Of a stretch of 54,177 nucleotides of DNA, positions 7,921 to 16,253 are shown piece after piece; within the stretch, counting starts at the first letter, position 1, and each line of letters starts with the position of its first letter. The stretch lies in contig JBBSGT010000005.1 in NCBI GenBank assembly GCA_038253825.1, positions 1 through 54,177 on the forward strand, given 5' to 3'. The notes beneath the pieces are model-generated. The model did no database searches and was not told the DNA's origin. It worked only from the letters and a program-made list of their open reading frames with translations. Origin of the DNA: JACDET01 sp038253825. Lineage in GTDB: Bacteria; Patescibacteriota; Microgenomatia; Levybacterales; UBA12049. The position numbers were made by a program, and so were the translations under genes.

Positions 7921-8640
7921 TGACTATTTTCCCATCTTTTACAGAAGGGTTATTAACATCTCCTGGTTTTATTGTTCCTTCAACAATTCGCAATGCGACT
8001 TCATCAACAAGTTTCTCTTCAATTGCACGTCGCAGCGGTCTTGCACCAAAGACCGGATCATGCCCAACTTCAGCAAAATATATCGCGAGATCGTCATTCA
8101 TTCTTAATGAAATATTATTTTTAGCCATTCGTTCTTTGACCAATTCCACTTGTTGTTGGGTGATTTAGACCAAATCTTTCGGTGTAAGGGGATTGTAGAT
8201 AACCACTGAATCAAGTCTGTTAAGAAATTCCGGTTTGAAATGAGTATGCAATATTTCCCACGCCTTTCTTTCAGTTTCTTCAACAGCTTTGATAACACCT
8301 TTGAGTCGTTCTTCAAATTCACCTCGAAATTTGGCACCGGCCAAAAGTAAAGCAAAGTCTAAGACAATAACTTCTTTATCACGTAGGGGAGTGGGTACTG
8401 ATTGTTCAATAATTTTTTGGGCAAGTCATTGGACAATTGCTATTTTTCCAATACTCGGATCACCGAGTAAAAGGGGATTATTTTTAGTGCGGTGGGAGAG
8501 GATTTCCATAATCCTGCGTATTTCAACTTCACGCCCAACAACGGAGCCAATCTTACCAGCTATCACGTCTTCTGTAAGATTTATAGTAAATTTCTTTATG
8601 ATTCTTGGAGCCAAACTGGTTTTAGCAGATATTGTAGAAT
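7916..8640 (-). pseudogene. decayed Clp-family AAA+ ATPase (ClpB/ClpC type)
   Basis: One reading frame holds pieces of a two-domain Clp ATPase interrupted by two stops. From the 5' side: VVGREVEIRRIMEILSHRTK and the D1 Walker A remnant GDPSIGKIAIVQ (normally GxPGxGKTAIVE), then TGA at 8426-8428, then LAQKI and FRGEFEERLKGVIKAVEE. The frame then jumps directly to D2 sequence (HFKPEFLNRLDSVVIYNPL), then TAA at 8165-8167, and ends with the ClpB/ClpC C-terminus (GHDPVFGARPLRRAIEEKLV). Several hundred residues between D1 and D2 are missing, and the N-terminal domain is absent or unrecognisable. The gene cannot make a working chaperone/unfoldase. Confidence 0.88.
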
Positions 8641-9064
8641 GCCTATACTGCCCTATTTCAGAATTAGCATTTAAGCTTATCTGGTGCTAAATATGTCGTC
8701 TTATAGGATTTATCGAACTGGTGCTGAAAAGACACTAAAAAATGAACCAAGAATAAGTTTAATTTGTTTGTCAAAAAATGTCATAAACTCTTTCATATTC
8801 CCCTCCTCTCTTTATGATTATGTGCATCTAATAGTTTTTTGGTTATCTGTCATTACTGGGCGTTGGACCTTGCGGGTCGCTTCAGAATGGCTTTCTGATA
8901 ACCGTTCTTTTTAAGTAACATATCGTCACTAAAACCACTATAATGCTTGGGGCTAAGGAACGTGCAAAAAATGAGTAAGGATTGAGTAATGGATAATATC
9001 AAAGCCTTTGCGATTGATCTTTTCTTGCCATTCCTCCCCTATTTTTCTATACTAGAGAAAGCTT
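8641..9064. other. gene-poor spacer between the Clp pseudogene and the MscS gene
   Basis: No convincing gene was found. The longest plus-strand frame (8684-8914) has no coding character. The minus strand holds a 28-codon frame with a strong ribosome-binding site (separate entry). A TATACT lies 11 nt upstream of the MscS start codon and is the likely promoter of that gene. Confidence 0.5.
8710..8796 (-). CDS. possible 28-aa peptide or severed gene start
   Basis: An ATG with an unusually strong Shine-Dalgarno (GAGAGGAGGGGAAT immediately upstream) opens a 28-codon frame, MKEFMTFFDKQIKLILGSFF and a short tail, ending in TAA. It is amphipathic and has no known family. It lies upstream of the Clp pseudogene on the same strand, so it may be the 5' remnant of a gene lost with it, or a genuine leader or small protein. 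The ribosome-binding site is seen; everything else is open. Confidence 0.3.
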   Translation of the reverse strand: MKEFMTFFDKQIKLILGSFFSVFSAPVR

Positions 9065-9844
9065 ATGAATTTGCATGGACTTGCCCCAGATTCAGCATTA
9101 ATAAAAACGTTTTTACAAATCGGTCTCACACTGCTCATTGCCGTGTTGGCTGACAATATCCTGCGCTCATTGATCAGAGTTCCCAAACACTTTGACAATC
9201 GTAGCGCGAAAAACTTTGCAGCTTTTACAAAAAACTTTATCAGTATTGTCGTTTATATAATCTGTGGCTATATTATACTGACAATTTTTAAGTTTCCTCT
9301 TGGATCACTTTTAGCATCCGCATCAATTATTGGTGTAGTTATTGGTATTGGTGCCCGTTCTACCATTGAAGATTTTGTGAATGGACTTTTTTTGCTCTCT
9401 TCGGATTCCATGATTATAGGTGATTATATTAAAGTCGGCGAGACCGAAGGATATGTAGAAAGAATCAGCGCACGAACATTAGCTGTCAAAGACTTAGGTG
9501 GAGCTGTACATATTATCCCGAACGGTCAAATTAAAGAACTCATAAATTATTCCCGAAATAAAATTAATATACTTATCGACTTACCAGTAAAAACAAATCA
9601 AAATGTTGAGAAAGTATTAACTGCAGCTAACGAAGCGCTCCATGAGTTAAAAGAGGATCCTGAGTATATGGATTCACTATTCCCTGGTTCAGAAGTGAAT
9701 GGTATTGATGATTTTATTCAATTTGAAAAAATGACTGTACGAGTAACGCTTACCACTTATCCTGCCAGACGATGGGAAGTCGGAAGAAGATACCGCTATT
9801 TAGTTAAAAAAGCGTTTGAAAAACATAAATTGGCATTTGTCTAG
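9065..9844 (+). CDS. MscS-family small-conductance mechanosensitive channel
   Basis: 259 residues with three membrane spans at about 15-35, 55-80 and 85-105, followed by the MscS beta domain. The pore-lining helix and its hinge read ASIIGVVIGIGARSTIEDFVNGLFLL. The beta domain starts with SMIIGDYIKVGETEGYVERISARTLAV, and the plug-like IIPNGQIKELINYSRNK follows. The channel opens under membrane tension and releases solutes on osmotic downshift. The C-terminal alpha/beta cage is short. The MgtA gene follows after 26 nt, so the pair probably forms an operon of ion-handling proteins. Confidence 0.9.
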   Translation: MNLHGLAPDSALIKTFLQIGLTLLIAVLADNILRSLIRVPKHFDNRSAKNFAAFTKNFISIVVYIICGYIILTIFKFPLGSLLASASIIGVVIGIGARSTIEDFVNGLFLLSSDSMIIGDYIKVGETEGYVERISARTLAVKDLGGAVHIIPNGQIKELINYSRNKINILIDLPVKTNQNVEKVLTAANEALHELKEDPEYMDSLFPGSEVNGIDDFIQFEKMTVRVTLTTYPARRWEVGRRYRYLVKKAFEKHKLAFV

Positions 9845-9870
9845 AATCCTTCGACGAACCAAATACTACC

Positions 9871-12351
9871 ATGAAGAGCAACAAAATAGCTGCATTATCC
9901 ATTGAAGAGGCACGTGCCGATCTTCAAACGTCCCCAGCAGGACTTACCGATATAGAGGTCTCACATCGAATAAAGCGTTATGGCCTCAATACAATTCATA
10001 TAACAAAAAGTAACATATTCACTCTTTTTTTTCGTCAACTTACCGGCAATCCCCTTCTCTTTATTTTGATGGCAGCAGTAGTTTTGTCTTTTCTTTTGGG
10101 ACAAACAGAAAGTTCCTATTATATTTTTGGCATTATTATTGTCAGTGTCTTTTTGGGTTTTTGGAATGAATACAGCGCTGAAAAAACTGTTGAAAACCTA
10201 ACCAAACGGATTACTCCGACCAGCATCGTCCTGCGAAACGGAGAAAAAAAAGAAATTCTTGTTTCACACCTCACCATCGGTGATATCGTTATTGTCGCGC
10301 AAGGCAGTATTATTCCGGCTGACATGCGCTTTTTGGAAACGAATAATTTGGCAATCAATGAATCTGCTCTTACCGGCGAGGCGAAAACAATTTATAAAAA
10401 CGCGACAATGCAACACGAAAATCTGGGTTATATGGGTACCAGTGTAGAAAACGGTTCCGGTAAAGGCGTTATTACCCAAATCGGAAGACAAACTGAGTTT
10501 GGCAAAATTGCAAAAAGTGCAACATTTGTAAAACCCGCTACGGAATTCCAAAATGGCTTAAATCGCTTTGGCAATCTAATTTTGAAAGTTATTGTCATCT
10601 TCACCGTTGTAATTTTTCTAATCAATGCTTTTGTGGGACATCCAGTTCTTCAATCACTCCTCTTCAGTCTGGCAATTGCTGTCGGTATGACACCAGAGCT
10701 GCTTCCGGTTATTGTTACGGTTAGCCTGTCACATGGAGCCGGTAAATTAGCAAAAAAGCATGTCGTTGTCAAACAACTTCTATCGCTAGAAAATTTGGGT
10801 AATATGGATGTTTTGTGTACAGATAAAACCGGGACGCTTACGGAAGGGCAAATTACCGTTGTGAATTATCTTAATGCGCAAGGGAAAAAGGATCAAAAGG
10901 TTTTGCTAGACGCACTCTTTTGTAATGCAGCGATTATCAATGCCAAACCTCACGGCAACGGTATCGATGTCGCGTTGTGGAATCATGCTTTGGAAGAAAA
11001 AATAAGTATCCCAACTATTTCTAAATTACATGAAGAACCATTTGATTACAATCGTAAAGCGATGTATACCGTGCTGCGAAAAGAAAAAGAGATTTCCCTT
11101 ATCGCAAAGGGCGCTCCTGAATCAATTATTCCCTTTTGTGACACAATTAAAAATAAAGAAGCATTACAAAAAGAATTGCTGGATGCAAGAAAACATGGCT
11201 ACCGTGTCATTTGTTTAGCGACTCGCGCGCTGACCCAAAAAGGCACTTATTCCTGGGATGATGTGCATCAATTACAATTTGTCGGTTATATCACCTTCTT
11301 AGATATTCCCAAAAAATCAGCAAGAGAAGCGCTTGAAAAACTTAAAAATCTGAACGTTATCACAAAAGTTATCACCGGAGATAATGAGATCGTTACCAAA
11401 AAGATTTGTGCTGAAGTTGGGATGGATACAAAAAACCTCATCACAGGCCCTCAAATGGAGAAATTGACACCCCAACAGTTAAAATCGCTTGTTAACACTA
11501 CCACAATTTTTGCTCGTGTTTCCCCACTGCAAAAACTGCAAGTTATCCAAGCACTGCAAGCCAATGGACATACTGTTGGCTACCTGGGTGACGGTATTAA
11601 TGATTTACCGGCATTGCACAATGCGGAAGTTGGGATTTCAGTCAATACAGCCGTTGATGTGGCAAAAAATACCGCATCCGTTGTACTGCTGCGCAAAGGT
11701 CTGGATGTAATTGCTGATGGAATTATTGAAGGAAGAAGAACGTTTAATAATACGATTAAGTACATTTTGATGAGTACGAGTTCTAATTTTGGTAATATGT
11801 TCTCTGCTGCAGGCGCGTCATTCTTCCTTACCTTTTTACCGATGACACCGGTACAAATCTTGTTGACCAACACTTTGTATGATGTTTCACAACTGACACT
11901 TCCTTCCGATAATGTTGATGCTGAATCATTGGTGAAGCCACGTCACTGGAATATTCAATTCATTAAGGATTATATGTTATTCTTTGGACCGTTAAGTTCA
12001 ATTTATGATTATCTAACCTTTTCTCTTATGCTTTTTGTGTTTCATGCACGAGGTGCATTGTTTCAAACCGGTTGGTTTATTGAGTCCTTGGCAACTGAAA
12101 TTCTGGTAGTATTTGTCATCAGAACGGCACGAACACCATTCTTCAAAAGCAAACCAAGCAATTGGTTAACGTTCACCTCATTGGCAATTGTACTTGTTGG
12201 TGTTAGCCTTCCCTTCAGCCCACTTGCTTCCTCTCTCGGATTTGTTGCCCCTCCCCCATTCTATTTTGTCATTTTGATCGCATTGACAGTAACATATTTA
12301 TTACTTGTGGAAGTTATTAAGAGCACATTCTTAAAAAAATACAATTTATAG
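9871..12351 (+). CDS. mgtA: P-type ATPase, magnesium-transporting (MgtA-like, P3B)
   Basis: 826 residues with all P-type landmarks: an N-terminal cation_ATPase_N domain, actuator region with TGEA (usually TGES), the phosphorylated Asp in LCTDKTGTLTEG (about 310), KGAPES in the nucleotide domain, the hinge VITGDN and LGDGINDLPAL. The fourth membrane helix carries VGMTPELLPVIVTV, characteristic of MgtA-type pumps and not of calcium or heavy-metal pumps. About ten membrane spans are visible, six of them after the catalytic domain. Expected role: magnesium uptake driven by ATP. The Ser-to-Ala change in the actuator motif is unusual but leaves the key Glu. No MgtA-type leader or Mg-riboswitch was recognised in the 26 nt upstream. 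Confidence 0.88.
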   Translation: MKSNKIAALSIEEARADLQTSPAGLTDIEVSHRIKRYGLNTIHITKSNIFTLFFRQLTGNPLLFILMAAVVLSFLLGQTESSYYIFGIIIVSVFLGFWNEYSAEKTVENLTKRITPTSIVLRNGEKKEILVSHLTIGDIVIVAQGSIIPADMRFLETNNLAINESALTGEAKTIYKNATMQHENLGYMGTSVENGSGKGVITQIGRQTEFGKIAKSATFVKPATEFQNGLNRFGNLILKVIVIFTVVIFLINAFVGHPVLQSLLFSLAIAVGMTPELLPVIVTVSLSHGAGKLAKKHVVVKQLLSLENLGNMDVLCTDKTGTLTEGQITVVNYLNAQGKKDQKVLLDALFCNAAIINAKPHGNGIDVALWNHALEEKISIPTISKLHEEPFDYNRKAMYTVLRKEKEISLIAKGAPESIIPFCDTIKNKEALQKELLDARKHGYRVICLATRALTQKGTYSWDDVHQLQFVGYITFLDIPKKSAREALEKLKNLNVITKVITGDNEIVTKKICAEVGMDTKNLITGPQMEKLTPQQLKSLVNTTTIFARVSPLQKLQVIQALQANGHTVGYLGDGINDLPALHNAEVGISVNTAVDVAKNTASVVLLRKGLDVIADGIIEGRRTFNNTIKYILMSTSSNFGNMFSAAGASFFLTFLPMTPVQILLTNTLYDVSQLTLPSDNVDAESLVKPRHWNIQFIKDYMLFFGPLSSIYDYLTFSLMLFVFHARGALFQTGWFIESLATEILVVFVIRTARTPFFKSKPSNWLTFTSLAIVLVGVSLPFSPLASSLGFVAPPPFYFVILIALTVTYLLLVEVIKSTFLKKYNL

Positions 12352-12388
12352 ATTTATAATTGTTAAAAAAAACTTATATTTATTAGCG

Positions 12389-12417
12389 TTGAACGAGTAA
12401 ATTATCTTAAGTATAAT
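12389..12417 (+). promoter_or_regulatory. promoter of the PQ-loop-like gene
   Basis: TTGAAC, a 17-nt spacer and TATAAT (12412-12417), then 6 nt to the ATG at 12424. This is a near-consensus sigma-70 promoter and one of the clearest leaderless arrangements in the window. Confidence 0.75.
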
Positions 12418-12423
12418 TATTAA

Positions 12424-13062
12424 ATGGACTATAAAGAAATACTAGGATTAGCTTCAGTTTTTATTGCCCTTATAAGCTATTATCCTTATATAAAAGATAT
12501 AATTTCGAATAAAACAAAACCCCACAGCATTTCATGGGTTATTTGGTGTGTCTTAGGTGTTGTTACGTATATCGGTCAGATCTCAGCCAACGCTGGACCT
12601 GGGGCTTGGGTAACTGGTATTACAACTCTTATCTGCATGGTTATCGCTACTATCGGTCTTACAAAGAATCAAGTGGAAATAGACACTATGGATTGGTTAA
12701 GTCTTACGGGTGCAATAATTGTGTTACTTTTTTGGTTCGTCATAAAAAATCCCTTGTTATCTATTATCCTGGCTACCGTAATTAACAGCGTGGGATTCAT
12801 TCCGACTTTCAGAAAATCTTATAATAACCCGTTTGATGAAACGCTGAGTACTTATGTGTTGGGCGGTCTAAAATTTGTACTTGCACTGTATGCCTTAAGC
12901 TCTTTTACTTTGGTAAATATTCTTTTCCCTCTTTCGGTCATAACGCTTAGTTGGTCATTCGTTGCCGTAGTTATTATACGAAGAGCCCAGATAAATGAGA
13001 ACAAAATCTTCTCAATGGTCAGACTTGCCTATCTGGATATTCCCGGAGAGACTAATATCTGA
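12424..13062 (+). CDS. seven-span membrane protein with two PQ-loop/SemiSWEET-like repeats
   Basis: 212 residues with about seven membrane helices. Two loops resemble PQ-loop motifs, each in the cytosolic end of a three-helix unit: SYYPYIKDIISNKTKPHSIS (about 18-37) and VGFIPTFRKSYNNPFDET (about 120-137). The Pro followed by a polar turn and the Trp-rich next helix fit the SWEET/PQ-loop superfamily, where two triple-helix bundles joined by a linker helix make the pore. Substrate unknown. The gene stands alone with its own promoter. A generic unannotated membrane protein is the alternative. Confidence 0.6.
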   Translation: MDYKEILGLASVFIALISYYPYIKDIISNKTKPHSISWVIWCVLGVVTYIGQISANAGPGAWVTGITTLICMVIATIGLTKNQVEIDTMDWLSLTGAIIVLLFWFVIKNPLLSIILATVINSVGFIPTFRKSYNNPFDETLSTYVLGGLKFVLALYALSSFTLVNILFPLSVITLSWSFVAVVIIRRAQINENKIFSMVRLAYLDIPGETNI

Positions 13063-13140
13063 CCGCGAACAACGTGTAGCGTTGATTTCATTCCTCCGCT
13101 CTATCTCATCCACTTCCGAGAAGCAAAATCCGTAGAAAAC

Positions 13141-13169
13141 TTGACAACTTTCTTTATTTTTGTTCTACT
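13141..13169 (+). promoter_or_regulatory. promoter of the FN3-like membrane protein gene
   Basis: TTGACA, a 17-nt spacer and TCTACT, with 8 nt to the ATG at 13178. The -35 is a perfect consensus. Confidence 0.65.
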
Positions 13170-13177
13170 AAAAAGAG

Positions 13178-13624
13178 ATGAGAAAAATTGCTACACAACC
13201 AAAGAAGACAGCAAAAAAAGCTCCCCGAGCTGGTAAGACCAAAAGTCAGTCTATATTCTTAGAAAGAATTACGGTTATCACGGCATGCCTTGTCATAATC
13301 CTTGGTGGATTTGTTTTTGTAAATCGACATCGTGTCAGTAGTGCTGTAGCAGGCGCAAGTATTATCAGAGGGCTTTTTATGCAGGCACCTGTTACAATGC
13401 CAAATATCCCTGATGCAAAGTTATATAATATTTATTACAAACAAACAGATGCACAGGAATTCTCCAATGCTGTACGTGGTGTTTCTCCCACAATTCCTAC
13501 ATACACTATTTCCTATCTAAAGAGCGGTGTCAGTTATGCCTACCGAATCGCCGCTGTTAATAGCATTGGCGAAGAATTCTATTTTTCTGAGACCACACCG
13601 CTTAAAGGACTTCAACCAATGTAG
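13178..13624 (+). CDS. membrane-anchored protein with fibronectin type III-like domain
   Basis: 148 residues. A very basic N-terminus (KKTAKKAPRAGKTK) precedes one membrane helix (ITVITACLVIILGGFVFVNR), so the rest should face outside. The C-terminal 85 residues have the spacing of an FN3 beta-sandwich: AKLYNIYYKQTD, PTYTISYLKSGVSYAYRIAAVNSIGE, with the Tyr-x-Tyr-Arg-Ile-Ala-Ala-Val-Asn strand typical of FN3 strand F. Probably an extracellular structural or interaction protein. It converges with the small membrane-protein gene at 13631, with only 6 nt between the stops. Confidence 0.6.
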   Translation: MRKIATQPKKTAKKAPRAGKTKSQSIFLERITVITACLVIILGGFVFVNRHRVSSAVAGASIIRGLFMQAPVTMPNIPDAKLYNIYYKQTDAQEFSNAVRGVSPTIPTYTISYLKSGVSYAYRIAAVNSIGEEFYFSETTPLKGLQPM

Positions 13625-13630
13625 TTGTTA

Positions 13631-13849
13631 CTATTTCTGTGGTTGTTTGACGTTTACATTTATTTGACTTGGGACATTCACTTGCGGAGCACTAGAAATT
13701 CCCGACCGCAAATAAGGTAATCCGTAATAAAAAACTGCAGTAAGGACGATAATAATCAGGATAACTCCTAAAAGGAAATTACTACCACCATTGTTACCGG
13801 GCTGTTGGACAGGTTGTATTGGCTGTGGATTATTGATTATCGTAGCCAT
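13631..13849 (-). CDS. small Pro/Gln-rich single-span membrane protein
   Basis: 72 residues: a polar Asn/Pro/Gln-rich N-terminus (NNPQPIQPVQQPGNN), one membrane helix (FLLGVILIIIVLTAVFYYGL) and a polar tail with PQVNVPSQINVNV. The start is the ATG at 13849 because a full anti-SD match (AAAGGAGGTGATT) lies just upstream; the TTG two codons earlier is not needed. This is one of the few genes here with a classical Shine-Dalgarno, and the exact match implies a normal 16S rRNA tail. Function unknown. Confidence 0.6.
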   Translation of the reverse strand: MATIINNPQPIQPVQQPGNNGGSNFLLGVILIIIVLTAVFYYGLPYLRSGISSAPQVNVPSQINVNVKQPQK

Positions 13850-14048
13850 AGACAATCACCTCCTTTCATTCTCCTATACTATATTGCTGAGGTAAATAAA
13901 TTATAAGATGTTTGTAAGAAGTAAGGAAGAACACTAGAGTTAAATCTCTATTAGAGAGAGCAAAGAAGCCCCGATTGACAGCATTATAATTTTTTTGTCC
14001 TTTACCCATAACTTCGGTCTTTCTTACGCAAAATTGTGCATCTTTAGA

Positions 14049-14054
14049 TATACT
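14049..14054 (+). promoter_or_regulatory. -10 box of msrA
   Basis: TATACT touching the ATG at 14055 and 6 nt before the GTG at 14061. By the spacing seen at other genes here, the GTG would be the first transcribed codon. Confidence 0.45.
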
Positions 14055-14627
14055 ATGTATGTGAGTGAAACAAAAAATCTTGAGACAGCAACGTTTGCAA
14101 ATGGCTGTTATTGGTGTACGGAAGCGGTTTTTAAGCGAGTAAAAGGGGTAATCTCTGTAATGTCTGGTTATACGGGTGGCACCATGGAAAACCCTACGTA
14201 CTCAGATGTTGCTTCAAAAACCACAGGACATGCAGAAGCATTACAAATACAATTTGATCCTTCAGTGATATCTTATGGAATAATCTTGGATATTTTTTGG
14301 GCGACCCATGACCCTACAACGCTCAATCAACAAGGATATGATGTGGGGCCGGAATATCGCTCCGCAATTTTTTATCATGATGCAGAGCAAAAAAAGATTG
14401 CCGAAAACTCAAAGAAACGATTAGATGAGTCAGAAAAATATAAAAATCCCATTGTAACCGAAATCGTACCATATAAGAAATTCTATCCTGCAGAAGAAGA
14501 GCATCGAAATTTTTATGAAAGTGGCAATCGCCCGGATTACTGCAGAGTTATCATCGATCCCAAAATAAGAAAGTTATTAGCGGAATTTGAGAATGATGTT
14601 AAAGAAGAATATAAAGAAAACAACTAG
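14055..14627 (+). CDS. msrA: peptide-methionine (S)-S-oxide reductase
   Basis: 190 residues. The catalytic Cys is in ATFANGCYWCTEAVF (about residues 11-25), close to the family's GCFWG/CTE signature, followed by GVISVMSGYTGG and the conserved HAEALQIQFDP. YDVGPEYRSAIFYHD and the C-terminal HRNFYESGNRPDYCRVIIDPK, with a possible resolving Cys, complete the family. It reduces methionine-S-sulfoxide in proteins, a repair activity that fits with the NiSOD at 5848. The ATG at 14055 abuts a TATACT box; a GTG two codons later (14061) is exactly 6 nt from that box and may be the real, leaderless start. Confidence 0.93.
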   Translation: MYVSETKNLETATFANGCYWCTEAVFKRVKGVISVMSGYTGGTMENPTYSDVASKTTGHAEALQIQFDPSVISYGIILDIFWATHDPTTLNQQGYDVGPEYRSAIFYHDAEQKKIAENSKKRLDESEKYKNPIVTEIVPYKKFYPAEEEHRNFYESGNRPDYCRVIIDPKIRKLLAEFENDVKEEYKENN

Positions 14628-14630
14628 ATC

Positions 14631-15320
14631 TCACCCGTGAAGTAATTTTTTCTTTTTTATATCTGTCGGGTCATGACTTTCTTTTTGGGCATCAGCAATT
14701 AATTCTTTTAAATTCGTCGGAATAGGATGTTCTTTCAGAAGCTTTGCCATATAAGCTGTGTTGTGTGCCAGAAAACGAAGGGTTTTATTGGTATACAAAT
14801 GATGCTGACCATCTGCTTCAATATAACTTGGCCCAGGACCTGCAGGTCCAACCCAATAGGTATCCACATTGGGTGGAATCACACAACCAAGATGGGTCAA
14901 ATTAAAGAGTGTATTGGCGGCTACATCATGCGCTCCATCTTCATTCCCAGTGACGATACAGCCTGCGACTTTGTTGTAAAGTGGGAACTGACCTGTTTTA
15001 TTATCCCCCTCTTCATACGTCCCATCAAGTCGCTCGATAACTAACTGCGTTACGGATGCCCTTACCCCAAACCAAATTGGCGACGCAATAAGGATAATAT
15101 CCGCTGCTTTTAATTGCTTCAGAATCTTCGGCCATTCATCACCAGGTCCTTCATCGGAAGAAATACCAAATGGGATATTATAATCCACAACTCTGATAAC
15201 TTCTGATGTGACATCGAGTTTTTTATATTCTTTTACAACTTTTTGGATGAGCGCATCAGTATTGGAGAGAGCAGGAGATTTTTTGAGTGTACAATTGAGG
15301 AAAACTGCATTAAGTTTCAT
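14631..15320 (-). CDS. flavodoxin-like / NADPH-dependent FMN reductase family protein
   Basis: 229 residues with the flavodoxin fold. The first beta strand is NAVFLNCTLKKSPALSNTDAL, where the Thr/Ser-rich loop would hold the FMN phosphate. IILIASPIWFGVRASVTQLVIERLD is the typical flavin-contact strand of the family, and VAGCIVTGNEDGAHD the third flavin loop. Members reduce quinones, iron or azo compounds using NAD(P)H, and the substrate cannot be told. The start is the ATG at 15320, which has TATACT 6 nt upstream. It converges with msrA with a 3-nt gap. Confidence 0.82.
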   Translation of the reverse strand: MKLNAVFLNCTLKKSPALSNTDALIQKVVKEYKKLDVTSEVIRVVDYNIPFGISSDEGPGDEWPKILKQLKAADIILIASPIWFGVRASVTQLVIERLDGTYEEGDNKTGQFPLYNKVAGCIVTGNEDGAHDVAANTLFNLTHLGCVIPPNVDTYWVGPAGPGPSYIEADGQHHLYTNKTLRFLAHNTAYMAKLLKEHPIPTNLKELIADAQKESHDPTDIKKKKLLHG

Positions 15321-15326
15321 AAAATG

Positions 15327-15332
15327 AGTATA
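15327..15332 (-). promoter_or_regulatory. -10 box of the flavoprotein gene (leaderless start)
   Basis: TATACT, 6 nt before the ATG at 15320; the predicted transcript begins on the start codon. Confidence 0.6.
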
Positions 15333-15353
15333 GCACGTATGCAACAAAAAAAC

Positions 15354-16178
15354 TCAAGAAATAAGTTTTATTTTTTCTTTCTCTGTCTCCACAAATCCTT
15401 CATCTTTTAATTCCGAAACCAAACTCTTTACCCATGCTTCCTCTTTATCTGAGTAATCTTTTTTCAGTAGCTTTCCTAATTCCTTCAGTTCGATTTCTTT
15501 TTTCTCCAATAATCTTTTTAAAATTTGTCCACGATAATACCTGTGGGAACCGATAAATTTAGATTGTTTGGGAATCGGTATTTTGTGTTCTTTAAGCATT
15601 GCGGATGAATAATCCATCAATGCTTGATTCCATTCATATGCTTTGCCTTTCGGTAAAATTTTTTCAGCAAAATCGGAAATTTCTTTATCATTAATCTTGT
15701 CATTCCCGCGAAGGCGGGAATCCATAAACTTTAACAAAATTACTTTTCGGACATTCGTGTCGATAACCGTTACTTGTTGATCAAAAGCAAAACATAAAAG
15801 AGCCCGAGCGGTATATTGTCCTATTCCGGGAAGAGCCAACAATTCTTTTTCCGTGTGTGGAAAAATACCATTATATTTTTCTGAAACAATCTGTGCTGCT
15901 TTTTTTAAGTTTAATGCACGACGGTTATAACCAAGTCCTGACCAAAGCGATAAAACATCTGAAACACTTGCGACTGCCAAATCATGAACAGTTGGAAATA
16001 CGTCAAACCAACTGATGAACTTTGGTATGACACGCTTGACTTGGGTTTGCTGAAGCATAATTTCCGAAACTAAAATTCGATACGGATCACGCGATTTTCG
16101 CCAGGGCAAATCTCGCTGATGAGCAGCGTACCAGGTAAGAATCTCTTGTTGGAATTGGGCGATCTCTTTCTGCGTCAT
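15354..16178 (-). CDS. mutY: MutY-like adenine DNA glycosylase without the Fe-S cluster
   Basis: 274 residues of the HhH-GPD superfamily. WYAAHQRDLPWRKSRDPYRILVSEIMLQQTQV is the MutY N-terminus with the catalytic Glu in SEIMLQQT, and LLALPGIGQYTARALLCF is the helix-hairpin-helix. The catalytic Asp lies in VIDTNVRKVI. It should excise adenine opposite 8-oxoguanine. The four cluster cysteines that normally follow NQALMD are absent; here the sequence reads NQALMDYSSAMLKEHKIPIP. The 8-oxoG-recognising NUDIX-like C-terminal domain is also missing. Residues FMDSRLRGND, just after the catalytic helix, are encoded by a palindromic repeat (15702-15721) and look like an in-frame insertion. Confidence 0.85.
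   Translation of the reverse strand: MTQKEIAQFQQEILTWYAAHQRDLPWRKSRDPYRILVSEIMLQQTQVKRVIPKFISWFDVFPTVHDLAVASVSDVLSLWSGLGYNRRALNLKKAAQIVSEKYNGIFPHTEKELLALPGIGQYTARALLCFAFDQQVTVIDTNVRKVILLKFMDSRLRGNDKINDKEISDFAEKILPKGKAYEWNQALMDYSSAMLKEHKIPIPKQSKFIGSHRYYRGQILKRLLEKKEIELKELGKLLKKDYSDKEEAWVKSLVSELKDEGFVETEKEKIKLIS
15702..15721. repeat. palindromic repeat inserted in mutY
   Basis: ATTCCCGC, GAAG, GCGGGAAT: 8-bp perfect arms, much richer in G and C than its surroundings. On the minus strand it is translated as DSRLRGND, a peptide familiar from dispersed bacterial palindromes. Only one copy occurs in this window. Confidence 0.7.
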
Positions 16179-16241
16179 GTCAATCTATTCTACCAGAAAC
16201 ATTTTTTAAACTACTATTAAGGGGGTTGAAGTAACTCGTGC

Positions 16242-16247
16242 TATACT
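16242..16247 (+). promoter_or_regulatory. -10 box of the EEP-family gene (leaderless start)
   Basis: TATACT, 6 nt before the ATG at 16254. Confidence 0.55.
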
Positions 16248-16253
16248 TTTTTT

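Noticed and set aside
8684..8914. Plus-strand frame of 76 codons
   Set aside because: No ribosome-binding site or family features; composition is that of non-coding sequence antisense to a decayed region.
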